A stretch of DNA of 5,185 bases from positions 1 through 5,185 of the forward strand of contig JAITCQ010000048.1 of assembly GCA_031283015.1 (NCBI GenBank). The letters run 5' to 3'. Under the pieces are notes generated by a model. That model was given only the letters and a program-made list of their open reading frames with translations. It was not told where the DNA came from and did not search any database. The DNA comes from Candidatus Methanoplasma sp. GTDB taxonomy: Archaea; Thermoplasmatota; Thermoplasmata; Methanomassiliicoccales; Methanomethylophilaceae. This document shows, in pieces, positions 1 through 5,185 of the stretch. How positions within the stretch are numbered: the first letter of the stretch is position 1; every line of letters begins with the position of its first letter. The translations under genes and the position numbers were made by a program.

Positions 1-170
1 TCATGAGCCGGGTGTACATCGCGTTGACGGACGACAAAGCGGACATACTAGAGCTCATACGGTATATGGACGATTCCTGGCCCTGCACAAAGGTCATAAG
101 ATCGAGCATATCCGATAAAATAAAAGAGGCGAGGTCGGCGAAAGTATCCGCATCATCTGGCCGTCAATGA
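1..170 (+). CDS. 3' end of an unrecognised gene (partial)
   Basis: The reading frame with codons beginning at position 3 is open to a TGA at 168-170 and gives at least 55 residues (SRVYIALTDDKADILELIRY near the visible start). The other two plus frames and the minus frames are all interrupted within this stretch, so this is the only credible coding frame. There is an ATG at 3-5, but no upstream sequence is available to look for a ribosome binding site. The frame probably continues to the left and this is a C-terminal tail. The visible part is mixed alpha/beta in character, with a charged Lys/Arg/Ser-rich end (about residues 36-55) and no membrane segment. I do not recognise the family. It converges on the ATPase gene, whose stop codon lies 26 bases away; no T-run or clear hairpin terminator is visible between them. 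Confidence 0.55.
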   Translation, partial: MSRVYIALTDDKADILELIRYMDDSWPCTKVIRSSISDKIKEARSAKVSASSGRQ

Positions 171-196
171 AACTCCTTCCCAGAGCGGGGCAGGCG

Positions 197-1552
197 TCAG
201 CTTTGCCGCAGCGGGGACTTATCGGAACGTATACACCATACGGCATAGAGCGGCACCGACTTTATCCCGTTCTCAAAGCCGAAGTTCTTTGCCGATATCC
301 TTACGGCCTTTCCGATGCCGTATCTTTTTCTGAAGAGTTCCAGACTCTGGGACCTTGTGCCGGTCCAGGATTTTGTTTCGATGGGGATTATTTCGTCCTC
401 AATCTGAATGACAAAGTCAAGTTCCCCCCGATTGTTGTTTTCCCAATAGTAGAAATCATGTCCGTTGGCTTTTAATTCCTGAGCAACGTAGTTCTCTGTC
501 AGCGCGCCTTTGGCGGTATCTCCCATGGTCCTGCCGAGTATCGATATGTGGGAATTGTTGCTCTTTGCGGAATACAGTCCGACGTCGCTCATATATATCT
601 TGAACGACAGAAGATCCTCGTAGCTCGAAAGCGGTTCCCTGCCTTCGCGGACCCTGTTGCATTTGATCACCGCCGCCGCCTTATCAAGCCAATTGATGGA
701 TGTCTCGTAATCGTTCGCTCTTGCGTTGCTTTTGATCAAAGCGTATTGGAATTTTTTGTTCTCCTTTGCGAGCTGGGACGGCAGCGAATTGAACACGGCC
801 TCGTTCCTTATCGCCTGCGTCCTTGTATCTGTGTATTTATTCATATCCAAAACATAGTTGCTGCAGATCGAGAGCTGTTTTGCTTTAACAAGAGTGTAAT
901 TGCCCGTCTTCCTGTATTCCAGGATCGCCTCGGGCATTCCGCCGATGACGAGGTACTGCAAGAACAGTTCCAGCGCCTGCTGGTGTATACCTTCCGCAAG
1001 AGGCGCGTCCTTGTCAAAACACTCTTGGATCAGCGGAATGAGCTTCGGATTGAACTCCATAAGGAACTCTTTGAAGTTGAATGGATGCATGCGCAGTTCG
1101 TCAACTTTGCCGACAGGGAACGAATACGGCCGTTCTTTCTCTCCGTTTTGCTTCCCTGCGGTCCGGCTGAGCGCCACTCCGAGCAGGCTGCCTGCCGCTA
1201 TGATATGATATTCGGGGGCGGTCTCCTGGAATCTTTTAAGCGAGCTGAGAGCGGCCGGGCAGGCCTGTATCTCGTCAAAAACGATGAGCGTGCTTCCTGG
1301 GACGATTGTCTGGTTGACATTCGCTTCCAGCTTGACCATCAGAGAACTGATGGAGCTGACCCCGCTTTCGAAGAGTCCGCACAGGCCGGAGTTGTTGTCG
1401 AAGAAGAAGTAGGCCACCGATGCATAGTTCTTTGCGCCGAATTCCATTATGGTGTGCGTCTTGCCAATCTGTCTTGCGCCATGGATGAGAAGAGGCTTTT
1501 TGTCTGGGTTGTCTTTCCATCGCAGCAATTCCTCTTCAATGAGTCTTTTCAT
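197..1552 (-). CDS. AAA ATPase with C-terminal DUF4143 domain
   Basis: A 451-residue protein of the AAA_14/DUF4143 family, a usual length for the family. The N-terminal P-loop is GARQIGKT (residues 25-32), Walker B is LIVFDE (89-94), and a sensor-1-like segment AAGSLLG lies at 119-125, followed by the family's FPVGKVDEL...PFNFKEFL region (145-164). The C-terminal third looks like a PD-(D/E)XK-type fold: E353 in LTENYV, ELD at 377-379 and ETK at 392-394. No signal peptide or membrane segment is seen, so it is probably cytoplasmic. The ATG at 1552 is preceded by GGAG (1563-1566) with a 10-base spacer, which supports this start. The gene is monocistronic by context: it has its own AT-rich upstream region and converges on the partial gene to the left. 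The family is often found as scattered paralogs and its biological role is not established; ATP binding is well supported, nuclease activity is inference only. By eye the gene is somewhat more AT-rich than the genes to its right. Confidence 0.93.
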   Translation of the reverse strand: MKRLIEEELLRWKDNPDKKPLLIHGARQIGKTHTIMEFGAKNYASVAYFFFDNNSGLCGLFESGVSSISSLMVKLEANVNQTIVPGSTLIVFDEIQACPAALSSLKRFQETAPEYHIIAAGSLLGVALSRTAGKQNGEKERPYSFPVGKVDELRMHPFNFKEFLMEFNPKLIPLIQECFDKDAPLAEGIHQQALELFLQYLVIGGMPEAILEYRKTGNYTLVKAKQLSICSNYVLDMNKYTDTRTQAIRNEAVFNSLPSQLAKENKKFQYALIKSNARANDYETSINWLDKAAAVIKCNRVREGREPLSSYEDLLSFKIYMSDVGLYSAKSNNSHISILGRTMGDTAKGALTENYVAQELKANGHDFYYWENNNRGELDFVIQIEDEIIPIETKSWTGTRSQSLELFRKRYGIGKAVRISAKNFGFENGIKSVPLYAVWCIRSDKSPLRQS

Positions 1553-1584
1553 TTTGATGCTTCTCCGTTATTATCATTATGTAC

Positions 1585-1600
1585 TGTTATAAATAATTAT
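1585..1600 (-). promoter_or_regulatory. Putative archaeal TATA-type promoter of the ATPase gene
   Basis: On the minus strand this reads as an AT-only block containing ATTATTTATAA. Its centre is about 40 bases upstream of the ATPase ATG at 1552. An archaeal start site about 25 bases downstream would fall near 1565-1570, leaving a very short leader with the GGAG Shine-Dalgarno sequence close to its 5' end. Assigned by position and composition only. Confidence 0.45.
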
Positions 1601-1602
1601 GC

Positions 1603-1655
1603 CAAACAAAATACACTTTTAGGTATCCTGAAAATGTACTTTCATAAAACGATGT
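1603..1655 (-). terminator. T-rich 3' flank of the hydrolase gene, possible terminator
   Basis: Downstream of the hydrolase stop, the minus strand carries several short T-runs (CGTTTTATG, CATTTTCAGG, GTATTTTGTTTGG). Archaeal transcription can terminate at such oligo-T stretches without a strong hairpin. No convincing stem-loop accompanies them. The assignment is weak. Confidence 0.25.
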
Positions 1656-1681
1656 TCGTTCTTTACATGCGCCCGCTGAGT

Positions 1682-2467
1682 TCAGCGCAGGGGATGCTTT
1701 CCCGCATGTTCCAAAAAGGCCTTCACGTACTCCTTAGGGGGCATGGTGTGCCCGCACCCGTCTATCAGCACCAGATCGGCCCCCTCGATCTCCGCGGCAA
1801 GCTCCTCGCCCATGTGCGGAGGGACCATGATATCCGCCTTTCCGTGTATGACCCTCGTCGGCACCCGTATGTGCTTGGCCCTCGGACGGCTGTCGAACCC
1901 GTCCACCGCAGCCAGCTGGTGAACGAACTGCTCCAGGGATATGCTGAACCTCATCGGAGCATATACGCCTTTCTTCTCCATTTTCGCGACGGATTCCTCC
2001 GTCATGCAGAGCGACTGCATGATCCTGAAAAGATATTCGAGGTCTCCTCCGGACCGGACGGATTCCACCATTGAGTTCATCATGTAGCTCGACCTTGAAG
2101 GCCGTCTCATGTATGTGGAAACGAGTGTCAGCGACGCGACCCTTTCGGGATATCCGAGGGCGATCTCCTGGGCGATGTTCCCGCCCATCGACCATCCCAG
2201 AACGTGCGCCTTCGGTATCAAGAGCAGGTCCAGCAGCCGGACCACGTCGCCGGCCAGCGTCCCAATGTCAAAAGGTCCGTCCGGACATTCAGTGAGACCG
2301 CAGCCCCTGTTGTCGAACCTTATCACTTTGAACCGATCGGAAAGGAGAGGGACCATCCCGTTCCAGAAGGAGATGTCGCCGCCGAGGCCGGTTATCAGGA
2401 CCATCGGTTCCCCGCTCCCTTTGACCTCATAGTTCATTTTGATATTTCCGACGGTCTCCTTGGGCAT
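1682..2467 (-). CDS. Alpha/beta fold hydrolase
   Basis: A 261-residue alpha/beta hydrolase, typical in length. Numbered from the ATG at 2467, the oxyanion-hole region is ITGLGG (25-30), followed by RFDNRGCG (50-57). The nucleophile elbow is GWSMGG (91-96) with Ser93. The acid is probably Asp212 in HGKAD, and the catalytic His is His240 in GCGHTMPP. A cap region lies between about residues 118 and 190. The triad appears intact, so the enzyme should be active. It resembles the broad family of enol-lactonases, esterases and carbon-carbon hydrolases (PcaD/MhpC-like), but the sequence does not fix the substrate. No signal peptide is seen, so it is probably cytoplasmic. The frame stays open up to a GTG at 2512, but that start has no good ribosome binding site, whereas the ATG at 2467 has GGAGG 8 bases upstream. 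The gene is divergent from the vor operon and may share control with it. Confidence 0.93.
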   Translation of the reverse strand: MPKETVGNIKMNYEVKGSGEPMVLITGLGGDISFWNGMVPLLSDRFKVIRFDNRGCGLTECPDGPFDIGTLAGDVVRLLDLLLIPKAHVLGWSMGGNIAQEIALGYPERVASLTLVSTYMRRPSRSSYMMNSMVESVRSGGDLEYLFRIMQSLCMTEESVAKMEKKGVYAPMRFSISLEQFVHQLAAVDGFDSRPRAKHIRVPTRVIHGKADIMVPPHMGEELAAEIEGADLVLIDGCGHTMPPKEYVKAFLEHAGKHPLR

Positions 2468-2475
2468 CTTTCGGT

Positions 2476-2480
2476 CCTCC
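2476..2480 (-). promoter_or_regulatory. Strong Shine-Dalgarno site of the hydrolase gene
   Basis: On the minus strand GGAGG is followed by 8 bases and then the ATG at 2467. This decides the start against the upstream in-frame GTG at 2512, which would add 15 residues rich in charged and polar amino acids that fall before the conserved fold. Confidence 0.8.
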
Positions 2481-2513
2481 GTTGAATAACGATACTCTCT
2501 CGGATTGGGCACC

Positions 2514-2531
2514 TTCTACAAAAATGTAATG
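2514..2531 (-). promoter_or_regulatory. Weak TATA-like element of the hydrolase gene
   Basis: The minus strand reads GCATTACATTTTTGT here. A start site about 25 bases downstream of its centre would lie near 2498, giving a leader of about 30 bases to the ATG at 2467. It would also place the alternative GTG at 2512 upstream of the transcript. The match to an archaeal TATA box is poor. Confidence 0.25.
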
Positions 2532-2538
2532 CAGGCCG

Positions 2539-2569
2539 GCGTTCTGTCCGATCAGGTCGAACAGAGCGC
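2539..2569. repeat. Imperfect inverted repeat (13-base arms) in the divergent promoter region
   Basis: The arms GCGTTCTGTCCGA (2539-2551) and TCGAACAGAGCGC (2557-2569) are complementary at 11 of 13 positions around a 5-base spacer, TCAGG. It ends about 22 bases before the TATA-like element of vorC and lies upstream of the likely promoter of the hydrolase. This is the position expected of an operator for a dimeric regulator serving both directions. No U-run follows it, so a terminator is less likely. It lies outside both coding regions. Confidence 0.6.
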
Positions 2570-2585
2570 GTCAGCTGCGTTGCGT

Positions 2586-2600
2586 TATAATCTTTAAGTA
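2586..2600 (+). promoter_or_regulatory. Putative promoter of the vorCBA operon
   Basis: The AT-rich block contains CTTTAAGTA (2592-2600), similar to an archaeal TATA box. A start site about 25 bases downstream would be near 2620, giving a leader of about 20 bases before the TTG at 2641. The block also contains TATAAT (2586-2591), identical to a bacterial -10 hexamer. However, the bases 17 upstream (around 2563-2568) do not resemble a -35 element, and the coding content favours an archaeon. Confidence 0.5.
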
Positions 2601-2640
2601 TTCTTGTTCTATTCCGTTGAACATCAGGGCGTGACGGCAA

Positions 2641-2868
2641 TTGGAAGACAGACCATATCCGATTATGAACGTGGATGAATGCAAAGGCTGCGGCAGGTGT
2701 ACGGCGGCATGCCCGAAGAAAGTTCTGGAGATGTCCAGGGACCTGAACAAAAGAGGGTACAGGTACGCCAAGTATCTGGGAGAAGGATGCACCGGATGTT
2801 TCATCTGTTTCTATAACTGCCCGGAACCCTATGCGGTAGAAGTGTACCGCCCCGACAAGGAGGAGTGA
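2641..2868 (+). CDS. vorC: Ketoisovalerate:ferredoxin oxidoreductase, ferredoxin-like (delta) subunit VorC
   Basis: A 75-residue protein with two [4Fe-4S] cluster motifs: C14-x2-C17-x2-C20-x3-C24-P and C50-x2-C53-x2-C56-x3-C60-P. The insert between them (25-49) is basic and tyrosine-rich. In 2-oxoacid:ferredoxin oxidoreductases this subunit passes electrons from the ThDP site of the catalytic subunits to external ferredoxin. The start is probably TTG at 2641: the frame has a TGA at 2632-2634 just upstream, so the gene cannot begin earlier. The only other candidate near the start is the ATG at 2665, just before the first cluster motif, with no visible ribosome binding site. A GTGA at 2631-2634, overlapping that TGA, could serve the TTG with a 6-base spacer. 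The gene is first in the operon and its stop is followed after 1 base by vorB. The ferredoxin identity is certain; the VOR assignment rests on the neighbours. Confidence 0.92.
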   Translation: MEDRPYPIMNVDECKGCGRCTAACPKKVLEMSRDLNKRGYRYAKYLGEGCTGCFICFYNCPEPYAVEVYRPDKEE

Positions 2869-2869
2869 G

Positions 2870-3919
2870 ATGCGCAAATTCGTAAGAGGGAACGAGGCGG
2901 TGATGATAGGCGCAGTCTACGCCGGACTGGACGCATATTTCGGATATCCGATCACCCCCGCAAGCGAGATCGCCCACGCCGCGGCGGAATACCTCCCATG
3001 CTTGGGGAAGGAGTTCCTTCAGGCCGAATGCGAGACCGGGTCTGCGAACATGATGTACGGCGCGGCGAGCGCCGGGAAGAAGGTCATGTCCGCATCCGCA
3101 GGTCCGGGCATGAGCCTGATGCAGGAAGGGATATCGTACCTGGCCGGAGCACAGCTGCCGGCAGTAATCGTCAACATCATGCGCGCGGGGCCCGGACTCG
3201 GCAACATCTATCCCGAACAGGGAGATTACAACCAGTCGGTAAAAAGCGGCGGCCACGGTAACTACAAGAGCATCGTTCTGGCACCCGCTTCCGTCCAAGA
3301 GATGTGCGACCTCACAATCCTTGCGTTCGACCTTGCTTTCAAATACAGGAATCCCGCCGTTGTGCTGGCGGATGCGGTTCTAGGGCAGATGATGGAATCC
3401 ATAACCGTGCCGGAGAAGGTCTCCGAGACGCCAGACACTGACGGATGGGCGGTGAAAGGCAACAAGAAAACAAAGGACAATCTCATATGCTCGATCTACC
3501 TGGATGCGGACAGACAGGAGATGCATAACGTTCTTCTGAACAAAAAATACGAAGAGATGAAGAAGGAAGCGAAAGCCGAATCATACCTCACAAAAGACGC
3601 GGACATCATCCTCACCGGATACGGCACCAGCGCCAGGATAGCGAGGTCGGCGGTGGACGTTCTCAGAGAGAAAGGGATCAAGGCGGGGCTTTTCCGTCCG
3701 ATAACCTTGTCCCCGTTCCCCGCGGAGGGACTTAACGCCTGCGCCCTTGGAAAAAAGATCATCGTTGTAGAGATGAGCAACGGGCAGTACAGGGACGACG
3801 TCCTGCTGCATTTGGAGAACAAACAGCAGGTCATATTGTTCAACAGGATGGGCGGGAACCTCCCGAAGGTCGCGGAACTGGTGGAAGCTGCCGAGAAAGC
3901 TGCGGGGGTGAAGGCATGA
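2870..3919 (+). CDS. vorB: Ketoisovalerate:ferredoxin oxidoreductase alpha subunit VorB
   Basis: A 349-residue alpha subunit of the 2-oxoacid:ferredoxin oxidoreductase family; VorB proteins are about 350 residues. The N-terminal pyrimidine-binding domain has GYPITP (25-30), the acidic ECE segment (53-55) where the family places its ThDP-activating glutamate, and SAGPGMSLMQEGISYLAG (76-93). The stretches GPGLGNI (107-113) and GGHGNY (127-132) match the VorB branch rather than the 2-oxoglutarate (KorA) branch, which has a GGPSTG-type sequence there. The second domain includes YGTSARIA (251-258) and LFRPITLSPFP (274-284). Together with VorA it would convert 3-methyl-2-oxobutanoate and related branched-chain oxoacids, CoA and oxidised ferredoxin to acyl-CoA, CO2 and reduced ferredoxin in the cytoplasm. 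In methanogens it can also serve the reverse, assimilatory direction. GGAGG (2859-2863) lies 6 bases before the ATG, inside the end of vorC. Translation is probably coupled to both neighbours. Substrate specificity is inferred, not proven. Confidence 0.92.
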   Translation: MRKFVRGNEAVMIGAVYAGLDAYFGYPITPASEIAHAAAEYLPCLGKEFLQAECETGSANMMYGAASAGKKVMSASAGPGMSLMQEGISYLAGAQLPAVIVNIMRAGPGLGNIYPEQGDYNQSVKSGGHGNYKSIVLAPASVQEMCDLTILAFDLAFKYRNPAVVLADAVLGQMMESITVPEKVSETPDTDGWAVKGNKKTKDNLICSIYLDADRQEMHNVLLNKKYEEMKKEAKAESYLTKDADIILTGYGTSARIARSAVDVLREKGIKAGLFRPITLSPFPAEGLNACALGKKIIVVEMSNGQYRDDVLLHLENKQQVILFNRMGGNLPKVAELVEAAEKAAGVKA

Positions 3920-5185
3920 TAAAAAGATCGACGGGACTCTATGAACAATTCCCCCGCAAAGGAGGGGAGGCCCTCCGGGCGACGCACTATTGCGCGGGGT
4001 GCGGCCACGGCATAATCCTGAAACTCATCGGAGAAGCGATGGCCGACCTGGAGATACAGGATGACGCGGTCTTCGTGGGGCCGGTGGGATGCGCCACATT
4101 CTGCTATTACTATTTCGATTGCGGCCACATCTCCGCTCCGCACGGAAGGGCGTCCGCGGTAGCGACCGGAGTTTCCAGAGTATTGCCGGACAAACCGATA
4201 ATCGCGTACCAGGGGGACGGGGACCTGGGGGCGATAGGCTTCAACAATGCATTCCAGGCGGCGAACAGAGGCGATAACTTCGCGTTGTTCTTTGTGAACA
4301 ACGCGCTTTTCGCCATGACCGGGGGGCAGATGGCCCCCACTACGCTGGAAGGCCAAGTAACAACGACCACGCCGTTCGGCAGGGACGTAACGAAAGCCGG
4401 TTATCCCCTGAAGGTGTGCGAGGTATTCGAGACGCTGGAGGCGCCGGTGTTCATAGAAAGGGTGTCGGTGGCAGACACAAAAAGAATAATGCAGGCCAAA
4501 AAGGCGATAAGGAAAGCGCTCCAGATCCAGAAGGAAAAGAAAGGCTTCGCATTCGTGGAGATCCTTTCACCTTGCCCGAACAACATGAGGGAGGATCCTG
4601 TTAAAGCGGCGGAGGCTTTCACGGAAGTGATGGAAAAGACATACCCTCTGGGCAATTTCAGGGATGCTTACGATAAAGCCGCTCCGACGTCGAAAAAGGT
4701 ACCCGTGAAGACAGAGAGAGAATTGACGGGCGGCGGTAAGGAGGGAATAACGATAAAGAACGACCCGTCCTTTAAAGAGAAGAGGTTCAAATTCTCCGGG
4801 TTCGGCGGTCAGGGGATACTCAGCCTGGGCCTAGTGGTCGCCGAGGCGGCGGCCTCGGACGGGAAATTCGTTTCCTGGATGCCAAGCTACGGTCCCGAGC
4901 AGAGGGGCGGGTCCGCCTCATGTTCGGTCAGGGTAGGCGGCAAAGAGATCGGGTCGCCCACGATAGACGACCCCGACGTCCTGATAGCGATGAACCAGCC
5001 GGCGCTGGAAAGGTTCGCTTCCTCGGTCAGAGAAGGAGGCACGATACTTTACGAAGCGTCGATAAGGTCTGATATCAAATTCCCTGCGGGTGTCACGGCG
5101 ATACCGTTCCCGGCCTCCTCGATAGCGAACGAGAACGGCGTTCCCAAAGCGAGCAACACCGCGTTCCTCGGCGCCATGACGGCGC
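3916..5185 (+). CDS. vorA: Ketoisovalerate:ferredoxin oxidoreductase VorA, fused beta and gamma domains (3' end missing)
   Basis: The frame from the ATG at 3916 is open to the window edge: 423 complete codons. Residues 1 to about 257 are the ThDP-binding beta domain. It has CAGCGH (26-31), the ThDP/Mg motif GDGD (100-103) with NN at 128-129, and AMTGGQMAPTTLEGQ (133-147). Its C-terminal part contains SPCPNNM (218-224) and YPLGNFRDAY (243-252). After a charged linker (about 258-287) comes the gamma domain, with GFGGQGI (295-301) and PSYGPEQRGGSASCSV (323-338). There is no stop between them, so this is a true beta-gamma fusion. Methanogen VorA is about 480 residues in a VorA/VorB/VorC heterotrimer, as I recall it, so roughly 55 residues should lie beyond the window. 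The start overlaps the vorB stop (ATGA), with GGTGA at 3907-3911, 4 bases upstream. It supplies the decarboxylation site with VorB; the gamma domain is thought to contribute to CoA binding and assembly. In AMTGGQ and the residues before it, FA replaces the more usual YG. Confidence 0.93.
   Translation, partial: MIKRSTGLYEQFPRKGGEALRATHYCAGCGHGIILKLIGEAMADLEIQDDAVFVGPVGCATFCYYYFDCGHISAPHGRASAVATGVSRVLPDKPIIAYQGDGDLGAIGFNNAFQAANRGDNFALFFVNNALFAMTGGQMAPTTLEGQVTTTTPFGRDVTKAGYPLKVCEVFETLEAPVFIERVSVADTKRIMQAKKAIRKALQIQKEKKGFAFVEILSPCPNNMREDPVKAAEAFTEVMEKTYPLGNFRDAYDKAAPTSKKVPVKTERELTGGGKEGITIKNDPSFKEKRFKFSGFGGQGILSLGLVVAEAAASDGKFVSWMPSYGPEQRGGSASCSVRVGGKEIGSPTIDDPDVLIAMNQPALERFASSVREGGTILYEASIRSDIKFPAGVTAIPFPASSIANENGVPKASNTAFLGAMTA

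Noticed and set aside
1674..1687. Short inverted repeat CGCTGA/TCAGCG at the hydrolase stop codon, considered as a terminator hairpin
   Set aside because: The 6-base arms are only 2 bases apart, so the usable stem is about 5 pairs, it overlaps the stop codon, and it is not directly followed by a T-run.
548..2074. A 508-codon plus-strand open frame antisense to the ATPase and hydrolase genes
   Set aside because: It spans two well-supported minus-strand genes and the AT-rich gap between them. Its translation shows no recognisable domain and is explained as a shadow of the real genes.
2586..2591. Perfect TATAAT hexamer, considered as a bacterial -10 element
   Set aside because: There is no matching -35 at the right distance and no extended -10 TG. 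The gene content and codon choice favour an archaeon, where the adjacent CTTTAAGTA is the better candidate.
2434..2877. A 147-codon minus-strand open frame covering vorC and the divergent region
   Set aside because: It is antisense to the two ferredoxin motifs and overlaps the hydrolase start; Arg- and Pro-rich content is typical of a shadow frame.
3496..4356. A 286-codon minus-strand open frame
   Set aside because: It lies antisense across the vorB-vorA junction, where both plus-strand genes carry clear family motifs. Its translation is low in recognisable structure.
2870..5185. Assignment of the operon as 2-oxoglutarate or pyruvate:ferredoxin oxidoreductase
   Set aside because: The alpha subunit has GPGLGNI and GGHGNY segments of the VorB branch, and the beta-gamma fusion plus small ferredoxin subunit matches the methanogen VOR heterotrimer. 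KOR remains a minor possibility until a tree is made.

Overview
The window most likely comes from a methanogenic archaeon, possibly of the Methanomassiliicoccales/Thermoplasmata type, though the exact lineage is a guess. The evidence is a vorC-vorB-vorA arrangement typical of methanogen ketoisovalerate:ferredoxin oxidoreductase, heavy use of AGG/AGA for Arg and ATA for Ile, Shine-Dalgarno sequences of the GGAGG and GGTGA kinds, and AT-rich archaeal TATA-like elements upstream of the genes. No rRNA, tRNA, CRISPR array, insertion sequence or attachment site was seen.

Left part (1-1681): the 3' end of an unrecognised plus-strand gene (to 170) converges on a minus-strand gene (1552 to 197) for a AAA ATPase with a C-terminal DUF4143 domain. 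This ATPase family is widespread in archaea and anaerobic bacteria and has no settled function. A 129-base AT-rich gap (1553-1681) holds its likely promoter and the 3' flank of the next gene.

Middle part (1682-2640): a minus-strand alpha/beta hydrolase gene, best started at the ATG at 2467 rather than the GTG at 2512. It is divergent from the oxidoreductase operon. The 173-base divergent region contains a 31-base imperfect dyad (2539-2569) and a plus-strand TATA-like element (about 2591-2600).

Right part (2641-5185): a tightly packed plus-strand operon. vorC encodes a two-cluster ferredoxin subunit and vorB the alpha subunit; vorB starts 1 base after vorC stops. vorA overlaps vorB by ATGA and runs off the window. 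The visible 423 residues of VorA hold a complete ThDP-binding beta domain fused to a gamma domain. Together the three products would form a heterotrimeric enzyme that oxidatively decarboxylates branched-chain 2-oxoacids to acyl-CoA with ferredoxin as acceptor, or runs in reverse to make the oxoacid. The hydrolase may share control with this operon, but nothing in its sequence fixes a substrate. I found no clear evidence for an undescribed multi-gene system; the most useful leads are the dyad and the hydrolase-VOR divergent pairing.
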